DNA of 64,000 nt from Paenibacillus glycanilyticus (GTDB taxonomy: Bacteria > Bacillota > Bacilli > Paenibacillales > Paenibacillaceae): the NCBI RefSeq assembly GCF_030161375.1, contig NZ_BSSQ01000001.1:62001-126000 (forward strand). The letters are read 5' to 3'. The notes beneath the pieces were generated by a model. The model searched no databases. It worked only from the letters and a program-made list of their open reading frames with translations, and was not told the origin of the DNA. Position 1 is the first letter of the stretch. Every line of letters starts with the position of its first letter. Position numbers and translations under genes: made by a program. Positions 54,001-63,314 of the stretch are shown here, piece by piece.

Positions 54001-56823
54001 CGCTTCCGTCCAGCCCTCTCCCGCAGCTTGGCCTTTGTCGTAATATTTCCACGTCGATTTCTCGGCGATGAGCGGTTGATGGCTCAAGTTATTATCGACT
54101 TCAGCCGCATAATCCGTTGTTGGAGGAGCCGCGCTTGCTTTGGCACCCCAGCTGAAGTTAGGCGTGTTGCCCATTTGGAATTCCAATGTTCCGCCTGCCA
54201 TCAAATCCTCGTATTTGATCCAGGATTGATCGAAATTATGGCCATTAAGCGTAGCCGATTGAATGAACCGGTTCTCGCTCGATACGCCATTCGCCTTAAT
54301 GGTCAACGTCTTGCCGCTGCCCATATGCAGCTTCACTTCCGAGAAGATCGGCGAGCCGATCAGGAAATAAGCTTCGCCCGGGTTACCCGGGAATAGGCCT
54401 AATGCGCTGAACACGTACCAGGAGGACATGCCGCCAGCGTCATCATCCATCGAAGGCAGATAACCTTCCGGATCGTCGCGATATACGCGGGATTTGATCG
54501 GATAAGAGTAAGCCCCGTGATTATGGTATTTCTGCGTGACGACTTCCGTCGTGAACTCTCTTGCATAATATTGCGTCAAATACGGATATCCCAAGTAGTT
54601 GAACAAATACGGCGCCGAAATATCTTCTTCGTTAATCGCCATGTATTCATCAATCTCGAAGAAATGCTTCAGCTGCTTCGCCATCTCCGTCTTGCCGCCC
54701 ATCAGCTCGGCAAGTCCGTTAATGTCTTGCGGAGCAGACCAACGGTATTGCCACAAGTTGCCTTGATAAGCATAACGGTCCACGGCCTGAATATCGCCCG
54801 TGCCTACCGTCATCCCATTTGGCGTAAAGAAGCCGGTTGGCGTTCCTTTTTCATCCACTTGATCCTTGTTCCATAGCTTTTTGTAGGACAACGCAAGCTC
54901 TTTGTACTTGTCGAAAGTAGCTTGATCTCCAATCAGCTCGGCCAGCTTCATCGGGAACGAAGCGCTGTTTGCCTTCTCCAGCTTGCCGGAGATCTCTCCG
55001 TCTGAGGTAGAGAAATTGTCCGCGTCAACGGCCATTCCTTTCAACGCCTTGTATACGTCGAAATCCTGGAAGCCTTTCGCATAGGCATCAAGAATAACTT
55101 GTCCGTTGAATTCGTTGCGGACCGTCGGGCTTGGCCAATAACCGTCGCCCCATTGCGTATACGTGCCGCGGGTACTGTACAGATCAACCAGCGATTTCAC
55201 CATGTTGTTATAGCGCTGCGGCTCGAAGAGGGAGAACAACGCATATTTGCGGAAATCATCCCATGTCGTCCAGCCATTGTAATACTCGAAGTCATCGCCT
55301 AGCTCGGAAGCTTGGCGAATTGTATTCTCGTCTCTACCCGCTTTGAACGTGCCAGCCGAGCTGGTAACGTTCTTCGGACTCAAATACGAATGGTACATCT
55401 GCGTATAGAATACGCGCTTGTTTTGCTCGTCCGCATCCGTAATTTCAACTTTGTTCAGCAAGTTGCTCCAAGCCGCTCTCGCTTCCTCGTGTCGGGCATC
55501 GAAATTCCAGTCCGAGTACTCGCCGCGTTCCGCTTGGGCTTGCTCCACGCTGATCGTGGACAGGCCAACCTTGGCTTGAATCGTTTTGCCGCCTGCCGTG
55601 TTAAAGTTCAGCCATGCACCACTGTTCGAGCCGTTACGTTCAGCAACCGCGCCTACGGCGTCGCCTTGCCAAGAACTGTAGGAATCGAAATCATGATCGA
55701 ATTGAATCGAATAATAAATCGTGTAATAACCGTTGCCGCATACGTTCTTCGACTTGATCATGCCCGTAATTTCGTTGCTGCCCGTTACTTTCAGGCTTGC
55801 ATCCAGCATGCCGGCATAGGAATTAGAAAGATCGACCAGAACGGATCCGGTATTGGCGCTATCCGGGAACGTATATTTGTGGAAGCCTACGTTATCCGAA
55901 GAAGTCAGCTGTACGCCGATTCCGGAAGCCAGCGTTACGCCGTAATAACCAGCCGATGCTTGTTCGCTGCTCTTATCGTACTTCTGCTTGTAGTCCGCAA
56001 CGTTCTTCGTGAAATCGCGCGTTTCCGGCATCATCAGAATGTTGCCGCCCGCGCCGCTGCAGCCTACGCCGCTAAACCGCAAATGCGAGAAGCCCTTCAA
56101 ATATTTGTTCTCGTAATAATAGCCGCTGAAAGCTCCGCCATCGCTGTCCGGGCCAAGAGACACGAGACCAAACGGTAATGTTGGGCCGGGATTCGTCTGA
56201 CCGTTGTCGCCCAGCGTATTAATGAAAGGATCTACATAATCGATGGGTGCCAGGTTCGTATCGGGAACCCCCGGTACTTGTCCGGCATCAACGCCGTACA
56301 CTTCCAGCTCGTAAAGCCGGACCGTGTTGCTGTCGTATGCGGCCTTATCGATATACAAACGTAGGTAACGCGTTGCAAACGGCGTGACAAACCGGTCAAC
56401 GATCGTTTGCGCGTTATTCGTCACCACGTCTACATCGGTCCATGTCTCGCCGTCGTTACTCGTCTGCAGTCTGAAGTTTTTCGTGTTCCAGAACGGGCTG
56501 TTGCCGGATTCGTTAATCGCCGCGTTTTGCAGCACCCATTCGTTAATGACATATTCCTTGCCAAGGTCAAGCTCGAGCCATTTCTTCTGAGCGGATGTAT
56601 TGTCGCACCATTTGGTATCGGTCTTCCCGTCCACGGCATTACTTGCGCTTTCGTTCGCATTGCATTGGCCGGAAGCCGTTACTGCCGCATTTAACGCCAC
56701 ATTGGTCGTTTCAAGTCCTACGGTCTCAGCCGCAAATGCGGTATTCGAACCAACCGGCACCAGAATGCCGGTAAGGCATAGAACGGTCATCGCCACCGCA
56801 AAAAGCTGTTTAAACATGTGCAC
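51013..56823 (-). CDS. secreted GH92 alpha-mannosidase with CBM32 and four C-terminal binding repeats
   Basis: 1936 aa from a GTG with GGGAGG 5 nt upstream (an ATG two codons later is possible). Signal peptide to about AFA-AE. Then CBM32/F5-8C (about 40-176), GH92 (about 194-890: YVDPFINTLGDNGQTNPG, GFSHLRFSGVGCSGAGG, catalytic DDDAGGMSSWYVFSALG near 792), a jelly-roll-like module (about 905-1065), a module shared with the phosphoesterase two genes upstream (about 1088-1275), a Pro/Glu linker (about 1288-1319) and four CBM6-like repeats (about 1321-1461, 1464-1624, 1631-1774, 1784-1936, each with TFNGAWLAY or TFTGAWLGF). GH92 enzymes are Ca-dependent exo-alpha-mannosidases. No SLH or LPXTG anchor. 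Confidence 0.93.
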   Translation of the reverse strand: MHMFKQLFAVAMTVLCLTGILVPVGSNTAFAAETVGLETTNVALNAAVTASGQCNANESASNAVDGKTDTKWCDNTSAQKKWLELDLGKEYVINEWVLQNAAINESGNSPFWNTKNFRLQTSNDGETWTDVDVVTNNAQTIVDRFVTPFATRYLRLYIDKAAYDSNTVRLYELEVYGVDAGQVPGVPDTNLAPIDYVDPFINTLGDNGQTNPGPTLPFGLVSLGPDSDGGAFSGYYYENKYLKGFSHLRFSGVGCSGAGGNILMMPETRDFTKNVADYKQKYDKSSEQASAGYYGVTLASGIGVQLTSSDNVGFHKYTFPDSANTGSVLVDLSNSYAGMLDASLKVTGSNEITGMIKSKNVCGNGYYTIYYSIQFDHDFDSYSSWQGDAVGAVAERNGSNSGAWLNFNTAGGKTIQAKVGLSTISVEQAQAERGEYSDWNFDARHEEARAAWSNLLNKVEITDADEQNKRVFYTQMYHSYLSPKNVTSSAGTFKAGRDENTIRQASELGDDFEYYNGWTTWDDFRKYALFSLFEPQRYNNMVKSLVDLYSTRGTYTQWGDGYWPSPTVRNEFNGQVILDAYAKGFQDFDVYKALKGMAVDADNFSTSDGEISGKLEKANSASFPMKLAELIGDQATFDKYKELALSYKKLWNKDQVDEKGTPTGFFTPNGMTVGTGDIQAVDRYAYQGNLWQYRWSAPQDINGLAELMGGKTEMAKQLKHFFEIDEYMAINEEDISAPYLFNYLGYPYLTQYYAREFTTEVVTQKYHNHGAYSYPIKSRVYRDDPEGYLPSMDDDAGGMSSWYVFSALGLFPGNPGEAYFLIGSPIFSEVKLHMGSGKTLTIKANGVSSENRFIQSATLNGHNFDQSWIKYEDLMAGGTLEFQMGNTPNFSWGAKASAAPPTTDYAAEVDNNLSHQPLIAEKSTWKYYDKGQAAGEGWTEAGFDDSGWSSGQAMLGYDSYNKPATKVSYGPNANNKYVTTYFRKTFDAKDMGSILELDASLIRDDGAVIYLNGHEVYRTNMASGSVGYGTFANATVGDELDRNGFIIDPSYLVEGTNVLTAEVHQVNATSSDIAFEFSLEAVRKLTVPAAPTNPVVEDQSNTFGWTPVDGIADATDYEFSTNGGKSWTPANANPQTVGPLNYAPGLVQVRVAASVEDSRAPGLALLSDKAYTSDVKWDVYDLKADIHQDGNMVVDVTGTLKGDYADSAVVVFQLMDGKEHAWVSTAVPVQTGSFDISQIYNVEASKYKVNVYLVNEFNGNIYESPLWLADPIVQQSEPGSLPDPEGPVVDDPLPEQIPLPDPKPEEPEEPEVPEVPQEPGNELTVQFEGRSEMTSEMHPDGKAGLQTEAGNGGTVVAHTFNGAWLAYDVNFGSKGFNNVTVQYDAPTDKVPAGSKLEFRLGSETGELVGTVNLDDKNAGWGSYITTSAKLTKTLTGIQKLYVVMVAGTPNPNNLPYIGNFDWFKFDKIRSDYASLELETYDDWTTELNPGNSQPLGTEPGKGNVGLQVKNTFNGAWLAYKRMDFGSEGADQFSIEYSGNSTNTFNNSAVEVHLGSPTGTLVGTLATPPTAAAWGTYDTVIGSLTQKLTGIQDIYLVLTGSAAEGETGKRYIGNFDRAAFSLKVEEPEQPEQEQLTVQFEDKTEWNTALNTFNKQAMKIENNNGGKTVGNTFTGAWLGFKDVDFGSTKGKNKLSIVYDSPDNRAPADVKAEIRLGSADGTVVGTISLPNTGSAWGQYKTATADLNTTVKGKQDLYIVMTGSTTSSLLYVGNFDSMTFGYEPVRSDYAKLELESYDAWTTALNPANSDPLGTEAGKGGVGKQVKNTFNGAWLAYKRMDFGTAGVNNFSVEYSGNSSNCFANSAIEVRLGSPTGTLVGTIATPPTAGSWGTYKVASGDLTQKLTGIQDVYLVLTGSAATGETGKKYVGNLDNAAFSLKA

Positions 56824-56847
56824 CTTGTCCTCCCTCTATCGTCTTGC

Positions 56848-58419
56848 TTACGGCATGAGCCGGTTAATCATCATCGCGATTTCCGCGCGCGTTAGAGCTT
56901 GCTTCGGATGGAACTGCTTGCCGTCGCCTTGAACTACACCAAGCTTCCAAGCTTGATTAACCGCATCTGTCGCCCAAGCCGAAATTTGTTTCGCATCGGA
57001 GAACGAAGGCGCTCCCTTGCCCGCATCCGCGAGTTCAAAATATTTGACCGTCCGCACAAGCGTAACAACAGCCTCTTCCCGCGTAATCCGGTCATTAGGT
57101 CTAAACGTTCCACCGTAACCCGACATGATTCCAAGCGATGCCGCACGCGTTACGGCTTCCGTATAAAATTTGTCCTTCGGTACATCCTTGAACGGATTGA
57201 TGGCCGATTCATCTTCTTCCATGCCCGTCCAATCCACCGCACGCATTATCATTGTCGCAAACTCTGCGCGCGTAATATTGCGGTTTGGCGCGTAATGCGA
57301 GTTATCCACTCCCGTAACGATATGTTTCGCGGTCAGCGATTTGACGGAAGCCGCTGCCCAATGGCCAGCCGGGATATCAACAAACGTCTTGTTGTATTCA
57401 AGAATGGCATAGGTGGAAAAATGTTTCGCCTTAAACGTAAACGTATCCCCTTTAACCTTGCCGCCAACAAATTCAAGCTGCGAGCCGTTCACGTAATACA
57501 CGCCTGCCAGGCCCGAAGCGAGCTGCTTCGCTTGCTCCGTAGTCAGCTTCAGCGTTACTTCCGCCTTCTTGTTCAGATTGTGAATCTCCGTCACGCTGCT
57601 GCCGTTCACGGCTTGAATGGACACGGAAATCACAATGCCAGCCGATACATAATCCTTGTTCGATTGAATTGCTTTGTTAATCTCGTCTTTCGCCGTATTG
57701 GTCAGCTTCGTGTTCACGACAATGCGAATCAGAGCGCTATTTGATGTGTCGGATGACCCGATGGAGCCGGCAGGGAACCGGATTGTCGAACTGCCCGAAG
57801 CGATAATCAAATCCAGCTTCTTGTCACTCAATTGTTTCAGCGTCTCTGCCGGGAAGTTCAGCGCGCTGCCGTTCTCTCCTGCGCCTGCAGGCAGCTCAAC
57901 CGTAATTGAGCCCTGAGCTTGACTGATGGCAGAAGCGAGCGTGCCGCTGCCGAAAATATACTCGCCATTGGTGCCAAGCTCCGGCTTAATAACAGAACCT
58001 GACGCATCGCCGGCATCTACCGGAATTGTACCCGCTGGCGAAGTGCCGCCATCCGGATCCGTACCGCCGCCGCTATGCGATTGAACAACGGTGAACGCCG
58101 TTTCTTTTTTCGCGGAGCCGCTGCTCGCAACTACGTTGTAGACACCCCACGGCGCGAATTGTTCCGTATCCGGAATCGTAATCGTTGCGGAATAAAGGCC
58201 GTCGGCCGGCTCAATAACATCCATATAAAAAGTCGTCTGGTTCGGACGGATAATCTTCAGGACCACATCATCCTCTGCCGTGCCCGAGAACGTAATCGCA
58301 TCGCCGCGCAGCACTTCCTTCGCGCTTAAGTTAAGCGCGAAGGATGCCGCAGCAGCATAGCCGGTTGCAGGCAGAACAACTATAAACAAAGCCAATAAGG
58401 CTGCTAGTACTTTTTTCAC
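56848..58419 (-). CDS. SLH-domain surface protein without catalytic domain
   Basis: 523 aa from a GTG start; signal peptide to about residue 24. Residues about 25-115 look like an Ig-type domain, a Gly/Asp linker follows, then a beta-rich region (about 150-340), then three SLH repeats (about 350-523: FVDIPAGHWAAASVKSLT, FKDVPKDKFYTEAVTRAA, FSDAKQISAWATDAVNQA). SLH repeats bind pyruvylated secondary cell-wall polymer. It lies between the two exported enzymes, 24 bp from each, and may hold them at the cell surface. Confidence 0.93.
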   Translation of the reverse strand: MKKVLAALLALFIVVLPATGYAAAASFALNLSAKEVLRGDAITFSGTAEDDVVLKIIRPNQTTFYMDVIEPADGLYSATITIPDTEQFAPWGVYNVVASSGSAKKETAFTVVQSHSGGGTDPDGGTSPAGTIPVDAGDASGSVIKPELGTNGEYIFGSGTLASAISQAQGSITVELPAGAGENGSALNFPAETLKQLSDKKLDLIIASGSSTIRFPAGSIGSSDTSNSALIRIVVNTKLTNTAKDEINKAIQSNKDYVSAGIVISVSIQAVNGSSVTEIHNLNKKAEVTLKLTTEQAKQLASGLAGVYYVNGSQLEFVGGKVKGDTFTFKAKHFSTYAILEYNKTFVDIPAGHWAAASVKSLTAKHIVTGVDNSHYAPNRNITRAEFATMIMRAVDWTGMEEDESAINPFKDVPKDKFYTEAVTRAASLGIMSGYGGTFRPNDRITREEAVVTLVRTVKYFELADAGKGAPSFSDAKQISAWATDAVNQAWKLGVVQGDGKQFHPKQALTRAEIAMMINRLMP

Positions 58420-58443
58420 CGCTGTAACCTCTCTTTCCAGCCG

Positions 58444-61400
58444 TTATTGGAACAGCTTTGGTCTTGCCAATTGAACCGGCGTCTCGGCTTTGCTGTCGAA
58501 CTGGTTCATGACGAATACCTTCACTTTGTAATCTTTATCCGTTTCGTTGAAGTACTGCGTCATCGCAAGCTTCGTCTTCTTGAGCGGAACCGCGCTCACG
58601 AGAACCGGCTGCGGATTATTCCCTTTCATCAATTGGAACACCACGTAGGCACCATCCTCGTAGTCCTTAAGCTGTTCGACGTCTACCGTAACCTTCAGCT
58701 GAGTAGTGCCCCGATCCAGCGTGCCTGAGAGCAGGAACGTATCGCGCGTATCGTTCTTCGTGAATGCTTTGGTCGACACAAGCGATACGCCTGCAAGGAT
58801 GCCAAGCGATTCGTTAGCCTTCACGCGTACCTGCACCGTTCCCGCAGCGTAATCGCCATCGGTGATTGGTTGCGGATTGGCGGTTGCAGGCAACCAAGTT
58901 GTCCCGTTGTCCACGCTGTACTCATAATCCGTAACAGCCGTGTAGTCTTTGGCGTTCGTCCAGCCGAACGTGTTATGCGCGTCGTCTACGACCGGTGCAG
59001 TTGGTGCAGCCGGTTGGTTGCCTGCGCTGACAGCGATCTTAGCTTCCGAGTTATCGCGTTTGTTAACGGCTTTGACGACAAATTCATAGGATTGGTCGAG
59101 GTTTGTTTTATTCACGACATATTGATAGCTCGCTTGGTCGGCTGCTGCCGGAATATATACGCTCCAGTTGGCTCCTAACTTGTCGTTCTTCTCATACAGG
59201 CGGAAGCCTCTGACACCTTCATCCTGCGGCTTGTTCCATGTAATGGTCCGCTTGCCGTCCTCCGACTTGCTGACTTCGAGCTCTTCAACCGGCTTTGGCT
59301 TCGCCTCGTTGCGGAGAATCGTGTACGTATCAAACGGAGAGTTCTCTCCCGACATAAACGAGTCAATCGTAAAGCTGTTCTCGGTCATGCTGACGCCGGA
59401 GAAAATCGCCTTCTTCGGCTGTTGATATACCGCCGCATAGAAGCGGTCGACATTGGCTTGAATATCATAAAACTTCGTCGCAGCCGAATTGTTGATCATG
59501 TACAGCGTACCATCGGGATTAATAACTCTACCCTCGGCGTCCTTCTGTACATCCTTAACCGGCTCATTGTTGTACATCTGGAACGACCTCATGAAGGTAT
59601 GGTCATGACCTTGCAACACAACGTCGATTCCGAGTTCGTCGAATACCGGATATAACATTTGGCGCAACTCCAAAATATCGCCGTCAATAGCGTGGTTGCC
59701 TACGGAATAGATCGCTTTATGGAAGCCGACGATTTTCCATTTCTTATCCGTTGTCGCTACTTCATGCTTCAGCCATTCCAGCTCTTGCTTGAAGGAATCC
59801 TTCTGTCTCTGATCCCAGCCCATATCCATCGTGTTAAGGATCATGATATGAGCATCGCCGTAGTCATACGCATACACGCTGCCCGGCGGGAGCGGATCTT
59901 CAATGGAATCGTTCGGATAGTTGAAATGGTAGTAATAGTTGTCGTTGTACGGACCTTCGTGGTTGCCGACAGCCGCCATAATAGGCAGGTTCATCAGAAT
60001 CGACTGCGGCTTCTTGAAGTAGTCCAGCCACTGCGATTCAAGAGCTCCCGCGTCTACCTGGTCACCGGTCATCATGAGGAAGCGCGCATCCGGGAATTTA
60101 TTGACGGCCTGCTTCATCGTGTTGCCCCAGACATCGTAATCCTGCGAATTGGAGCCTTGGGAGTCCGTCATGTACAAGAAGTTGAAGTTGTCCTCATTCT
60201 CCGCTTCCGTTGTGAAAGAACCCGCTTCACTCCAATACCCGTCGTTACCCACGCGGTATTTGTAAGCCGTGCCTGGCTTCAAGCCTTCCACCAACACTTT
60301 ATGGCTGATGAACGAGCCGGTTGTGCCGGAAGTAATCTTCAAGTTGTTCAGCACGCGCGTATCTTCCGGCTTGCCGACAACACGGAGCTTATTCGGCGAG
60401 TCAAAAGCTTCGCCAGCAGGCACGATCTCTACCATACTGTCCGTCGCGTTGGTTGGAGCGTTCTGCGGCTTGTCATAAGTGGTGTACCATGCGAAAGATC
60501 GGTTCGTCTTTGCGCTGCCGTATAACGACATCGCAATGGCATACGGCGTATAATCTACGACTTCGGACAAGTTGGCCGGGCTGAAGACGAAACCATTCAC
60601 GGCCGTCCCGTCCGCATACTGCAATCCGCCTTGCCCATCATAAGCGAGCTTCACCGATTGGCCTGGAACAACAACTCTCGACAGCAACATCGTCACGCCG
60701 CTTGGCGCAGCATCCTGTGTGATTGTCTCAACCGGAACGGCTTGTCCGTCCACGGTCACCGTCAGGTGTTCATTGAGGTCAGCTGGAAGCTGTTTAAGAT
60801 CCGAGATCATATTAAGCAGCAGATTTCTTCCGTCAGCAGCAACGCTAGCCGCCTTGGCTCCCGTATAATCCGCCGGCAGATAGAACGCGCTCTCAGGAAC
60901 AATGGTCTTCGCAAGCGTTGGCGTCGACCAGCGCAAATACAGGTTGGAACCGCCGAAATCCTCGAAATATTCGACTTTGATCTCGTACTTGCGGCCGCCT
61001 TCGAGCGTAATCGGCTGACTCGTCATTTCTTTATCCCAATCGTTCACCCAATGATCGATCACAAGCTTGTTGTCGATCCACACGCGGAAGCCGTTGTCGC
61101 CCGTCATGTAGAAGGTGTAGTCTCCCGACTCCGGCGGCATCATTTGACCGGTCCAGCGCACGTTCGCGCCGTCCTCAACGCCCGTCATCCCTTTCAGAAC
61201 CGGGTTCAGGTCCGTAAAATTAATCGAAGCATCCACGGTTGTTGCTTTATAATCACCATAGGCAAAGTTATTGCCCGAGCCTGTGTTCAAGTAATATTCG
61301 CCAAGCAAGCCATGCGCTTCGCTTGGCTGCGCGGCAAGTTCCGCTTCTGCATCTTCATTCGCATTCTCCGGAGCTTCCGGAGTCTCTTCGCTCTGTTCAA

Positions 61401-61971
61401 AGCCAATGGCCTCAAACTCATAGATCCGTGCGGCGTAGAATCCTGTCCCGGCATCCACTTCGCCCGGATTCGTAATGGAAAGCTTGAAATATCTTGCCGT
61501 CACCGGCGTGTCCAGATCATGTGTGGTTGTATCTTCCGTATTGCCGTTCACCGTAACGACCGGCGTCCAATTGACGTTGTCATCGCTGGTCTCAATCGTG
61601 AAATCCTTCGTATTGTATTGCCCTTCTTCCCCGCCAGCGCCGGCATGTCCCACAACAAATTGCTCTACGCTAACCTCCGCGCCGGCATCTACCTCCAGCC
61701 AATACGGATTGTCCGTTGTTGGCAGGCCGTCATTGCCTTGGAACTGCCATTCACCGCTATCCCGATGTCCGTCAATGGCTAAGGACGGCGCAAAAGCATC
61801 CGATACATACCCGTTAGCAGTCGCCGTAACTCCCGCTCTCGCAAATACATTTTCGGCGGATGATCCGGCGTTTGCCTGATGCACCATGAAATAACCTCCG
61901 GATGCCGCAACCGACGTCCAAAGCGTTACAACGGCCAACATCCGGTTGGTCAGCTTATAACTTCTCTTCAC
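58444..61971 (-). CDS. secreted CBM32-PA14-purple acid phosphatase-like metallophosphoesterase
   Basis: 1175 aa from a GTG with AGGAGG 8 nt upstream; signal peptide in the first about 36 residues. Order: CBM32/F5-8C (about 40-195), PA14 (about 218-365: LLGEYY, YTFYMTGDNGFRVWIDN), purple-acid-phosphatase-type Fn3 (about 480-595), metallophosphoesterase with GDQVD (about 635), GNHE (about 667) and GHDHTF (about 786), Fn3 (about 895-990) and the module shared with the GH92 protein (about 1000-1175). It should remove phosphate from glycans or other esters outside the cell. First gene of the operon with the SLH and GH92 genes. Confidence 0.92.
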   Translation of the reverse strand: MKRSYKLTNRMLAVVTLWTSVAASGGYFMVHQANAGSSAENVFARAGVTATANGYVSDAFAPSLAIDGHRDSGEWQFQGNDGLPTTDNPYWLEVDAGAEVSVEQFVVGHAGAGGEEGQYNTKDFTIETSDDNVNWTPVVTVNGNTEDTTTHDLDTPVTARYFKLSITNPGEVDAGTGFYAARIYEFEAIGFEQSEETPEAPENANEDAEAELAAQPSEAHGLLGEYYLNTGSGNNFAYGDYKATTVDASINFTDLNPVLKGMTGVEDGANVRWTGQMMPPESGDYTFYMTGDNGFRVWIDNKLVIDHWVNDWDKEMTSQPITLEGGRKYEIKVEYFEDFGGSNLYLRWSTPTLAKTIVPESAFYLPADYTGAKAASVAADGRNLLLNMISDLKQLPADLNEHLTVTVDGQAVPVETITQDAAPSGVTMLLSRVVVPGQSVKLAYDGQGGLQYADGTAVNGFVFSPANLSEVVDYTPYAIAMSLYGSAKTNRSFAWYTTYDKPQNAPTNATDSMVEIVPAGEAFDSPNKLRVVGKPEDTRVLNNLKITSGTTGSFISHKVLVEGLKPGTAYKYRVGNDGYWSEAGSFTTEAENEDNFNFLYMTDSQGSNSQDYDVWGNTMKQAVNKFPDARFLMMTGDQVDAGALESQWLDYFKKPQSILMNLPIMAAVGNHEGPYNDNYYYHFNYPNDSIEDPLPPGSVYAYDYGDAHIMILNTMDMGWDQRQKDSFKQELEWLKHEVATTDKKWKIVGFHKAIYSVGNHAIDGDILELRQMLYPVFDELGIDVVLQGHDHTFMRSFQMYNNEPVKDVQKDAEGRVINPDGTLYMINNSAATKFYDIQANVDRFYAAVYQQPKKAIFSGVSMTENSFTIDSFMSGENSPFDTYTILRNEAKPKPVEELEVSKSEDGKRTITWNKPQDEGVRGFRLYEKNDKLGANWSVYIPAAADQASYQYVVNKTNLDQSYEFVVKAVNKRDNSEAKIAVSAGNQPAAPTAPVVDDAHNTFGWTNAKDYTAVTDYEYSVDNGTTWLPATANPQPITDGDYAAGTVQVRVKANESLGILAGVSLVSTKAFTKNDTRDTFLLSGTLDRGTTQLKVTVDVEQLKDYEDGAYVVFQLMKGNNPQPVLVSAVPLKKTKLAMTQYFNETDKDYKVKVFVMNQFDSKAETPVQLARPKLFQ

Positions 61972-62171
61972 TCCCGATTCCTCCTACTCTCTCTATTGGT
62001 TCTGCAACATCATAGAGTAGTTAAGTTTATAGAGTGTAAAAATAAAATAAAGAAATGGTAAATGCATGAAATATTATTGAAAGTTATAGTTTTGTATTCT
62101 AAAATATCTATTTGATAATCGTTTGTATTATATAATTCATATAATTCTTAGAATTAATAATCATGTGTACA
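61972..62171. other. AT-rich leader of the exported-enzyme operon
   Basis: About 200 bp, very AT-rich, on the 5' side of the phosphoesterase gene. Several TATAAT-like boxes occur (for example near 62130), but none has a convincing -35 partner, and no operator-like palindrome matching the other sites in the window is present. Confidence 0.4.
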
Positions 62172-62209
62172 ATAAAAAACCTACTAAAGTCGCAGGAGCT
62201 TTAGTAGGT
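62172..62209 (-). terminator. terminator downstream of the MetF-like gene (second of a tandem pair)
   Basis: ACCTACTAAAG pairs with CTTTAGTAGGT; TTTTTTATT follows on the minus strand. Confidence 0.85.
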
Positions 62210-62220
62210 CAAATGAAACA

Positions 62221-62273
62221 AAAACCGCCGTTCAAGCCGGGCTTCATGAAGCTCCGTCTCAAACAGCGGTTTT
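62221..62273 (-). terminator. composite terminator, copy 2 of a dispersed element
   Basis: AAAACCGCCG... and CAGCGGTTTT enclose AAGCCGGGCTTCATGAAGC and TCCGTCT. About 85-90 percent identical by eye to 50890-50945, but here it is read from the opposite strand, after the MetF-like gene. Confidence 0.85.
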
Positions 62274-62286
62274 ATTCAAATCGGTA

Positions 62287-63234
62287 TTAGGCGTTAACGC
62301 CTAGTTTGCGGTCGATCACTTTCTTAATATCTTTCACGAGCTGCACGGAAGCTTCGATCTCGACTTTACGCGTCGATACGCTCTCGATACTGCAGCCGAT
62401 CGGAATGCCTTTTTCGATGCCGAATTCAAACAGCTCTTCAAAAATTTTAAGCGATAGCGTCACGGACTTGTCCAAAATATCCGTCGACTTAAGCAATTCA
62501 TTCTCGAGCCATTTCGGAATGCTGATGCCGAGCCACTTCATGAATTCGAGTGTTTTCTGCGAGCCGCATGGCGCCAGGTTGAACAGAATCGGCACCATCT
62601 CAATGCCGTTCTCTTGGCAATAATAATAGTAGTCGGACAACATGTTCTTCGATGCTTCTACGTTATACGTCGCCTGGGAGATAAAAAACTTGCAGCCGCC
62701 GTCCACTTTGTCCTTAATCCTCAAATGCTCGTCGTTTTTCTTCATATGACGTTCCGGAATAACAACGCCGCCAAGCATCAACCGGTCGTTCAGCTTGCCG
62801 CTAAGCTCGTACGCTTCCGGCAGCTTCATCGTTGTCTGCTGCTTGCTGGAGGACGTACCCACAAAGACCGAATACCGGTCTTCTTCCGCATCCTGCTTCA
62901 GCCATTCCGCAAAACTCTCGGCCGAATTATGGCCGACAACGCGGTAAATAATCTTTGGAACTTTCCAATAGTTCAAATACGTTTTGCTGTAAACGGTCGG
63001 GTCCAGCGCCTCGAGATACGGGAACGGTCTTTCTTCATCCGTACGGTCCGCTTCGTCCTGCACGTCGTAGAGGATCAAGCCGTCAATGTCCAGATCCTTC
63101 AGACGCTCGTATTGCTTATCCGCGATTTCTGCAATCTTCTCTGTCGAATGGCTTGATTTGGGCGGTGTCATGCCGTAAGTAATAATGCCCGCCTGCCGAT
63201 TCAAAATTTTATCCTTAAGCATCTCGTTCTTCAT
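62287..63234 (-). CDS. methylenetetrahydrofolate reductase-like protein
   Basis: 315 aa. The start is uncertain: AAGG abuts the first ATG, and the ATG four codons later (63222) has a more usual distance. KIAEIADKQYERLKDLDIDGLILYDVQDE, GCKFFISQATYNVEASKNML and VPILFNLAPCGS follow the MTHFR (MetF) TIM-barrel pattern, though sequence is divergent from E. coli MetF. It would reduce methylene-THF to methyl-THF with FAD. Two terminators follow in tandem. Confidence 0.75.
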   Translation of the reverse strand: MKNEMLKDKILNRQAGIITYGMTPPKSSHSTEKIAEIADKQYERLKDLDIDGLILYDVQDEADRTDEERPFPYLEALDPTVYSKTYLNYWKVPKIIYRVVGHNSAESFAEWLKQDAEEDRYSVFVGTSSSKQQTTMKLPEAYELSGKLNDRLMLGGVVIPERHMKKNDEHLRIKDKVDGGCKFFISQATYNVEASKNMLSDYYYYCQENGIEMVPILFNLAPCGSQKTLEFMKWLGISIPKWLENELLKSTDILDKSVTLSLKIFEELFEFGIEKGIPIGCSIESVSTRKVEIEASVQLVKDIKKVIDRKLGVNA

Positions 63235-63314
63235 CCTTGCGTCTATTGTAGTAGTGGAATAATTTCTTGTTTATTTCTACATGCCGGGCTGAATTCCTTC
63301 TTATCTGGTCGGAT

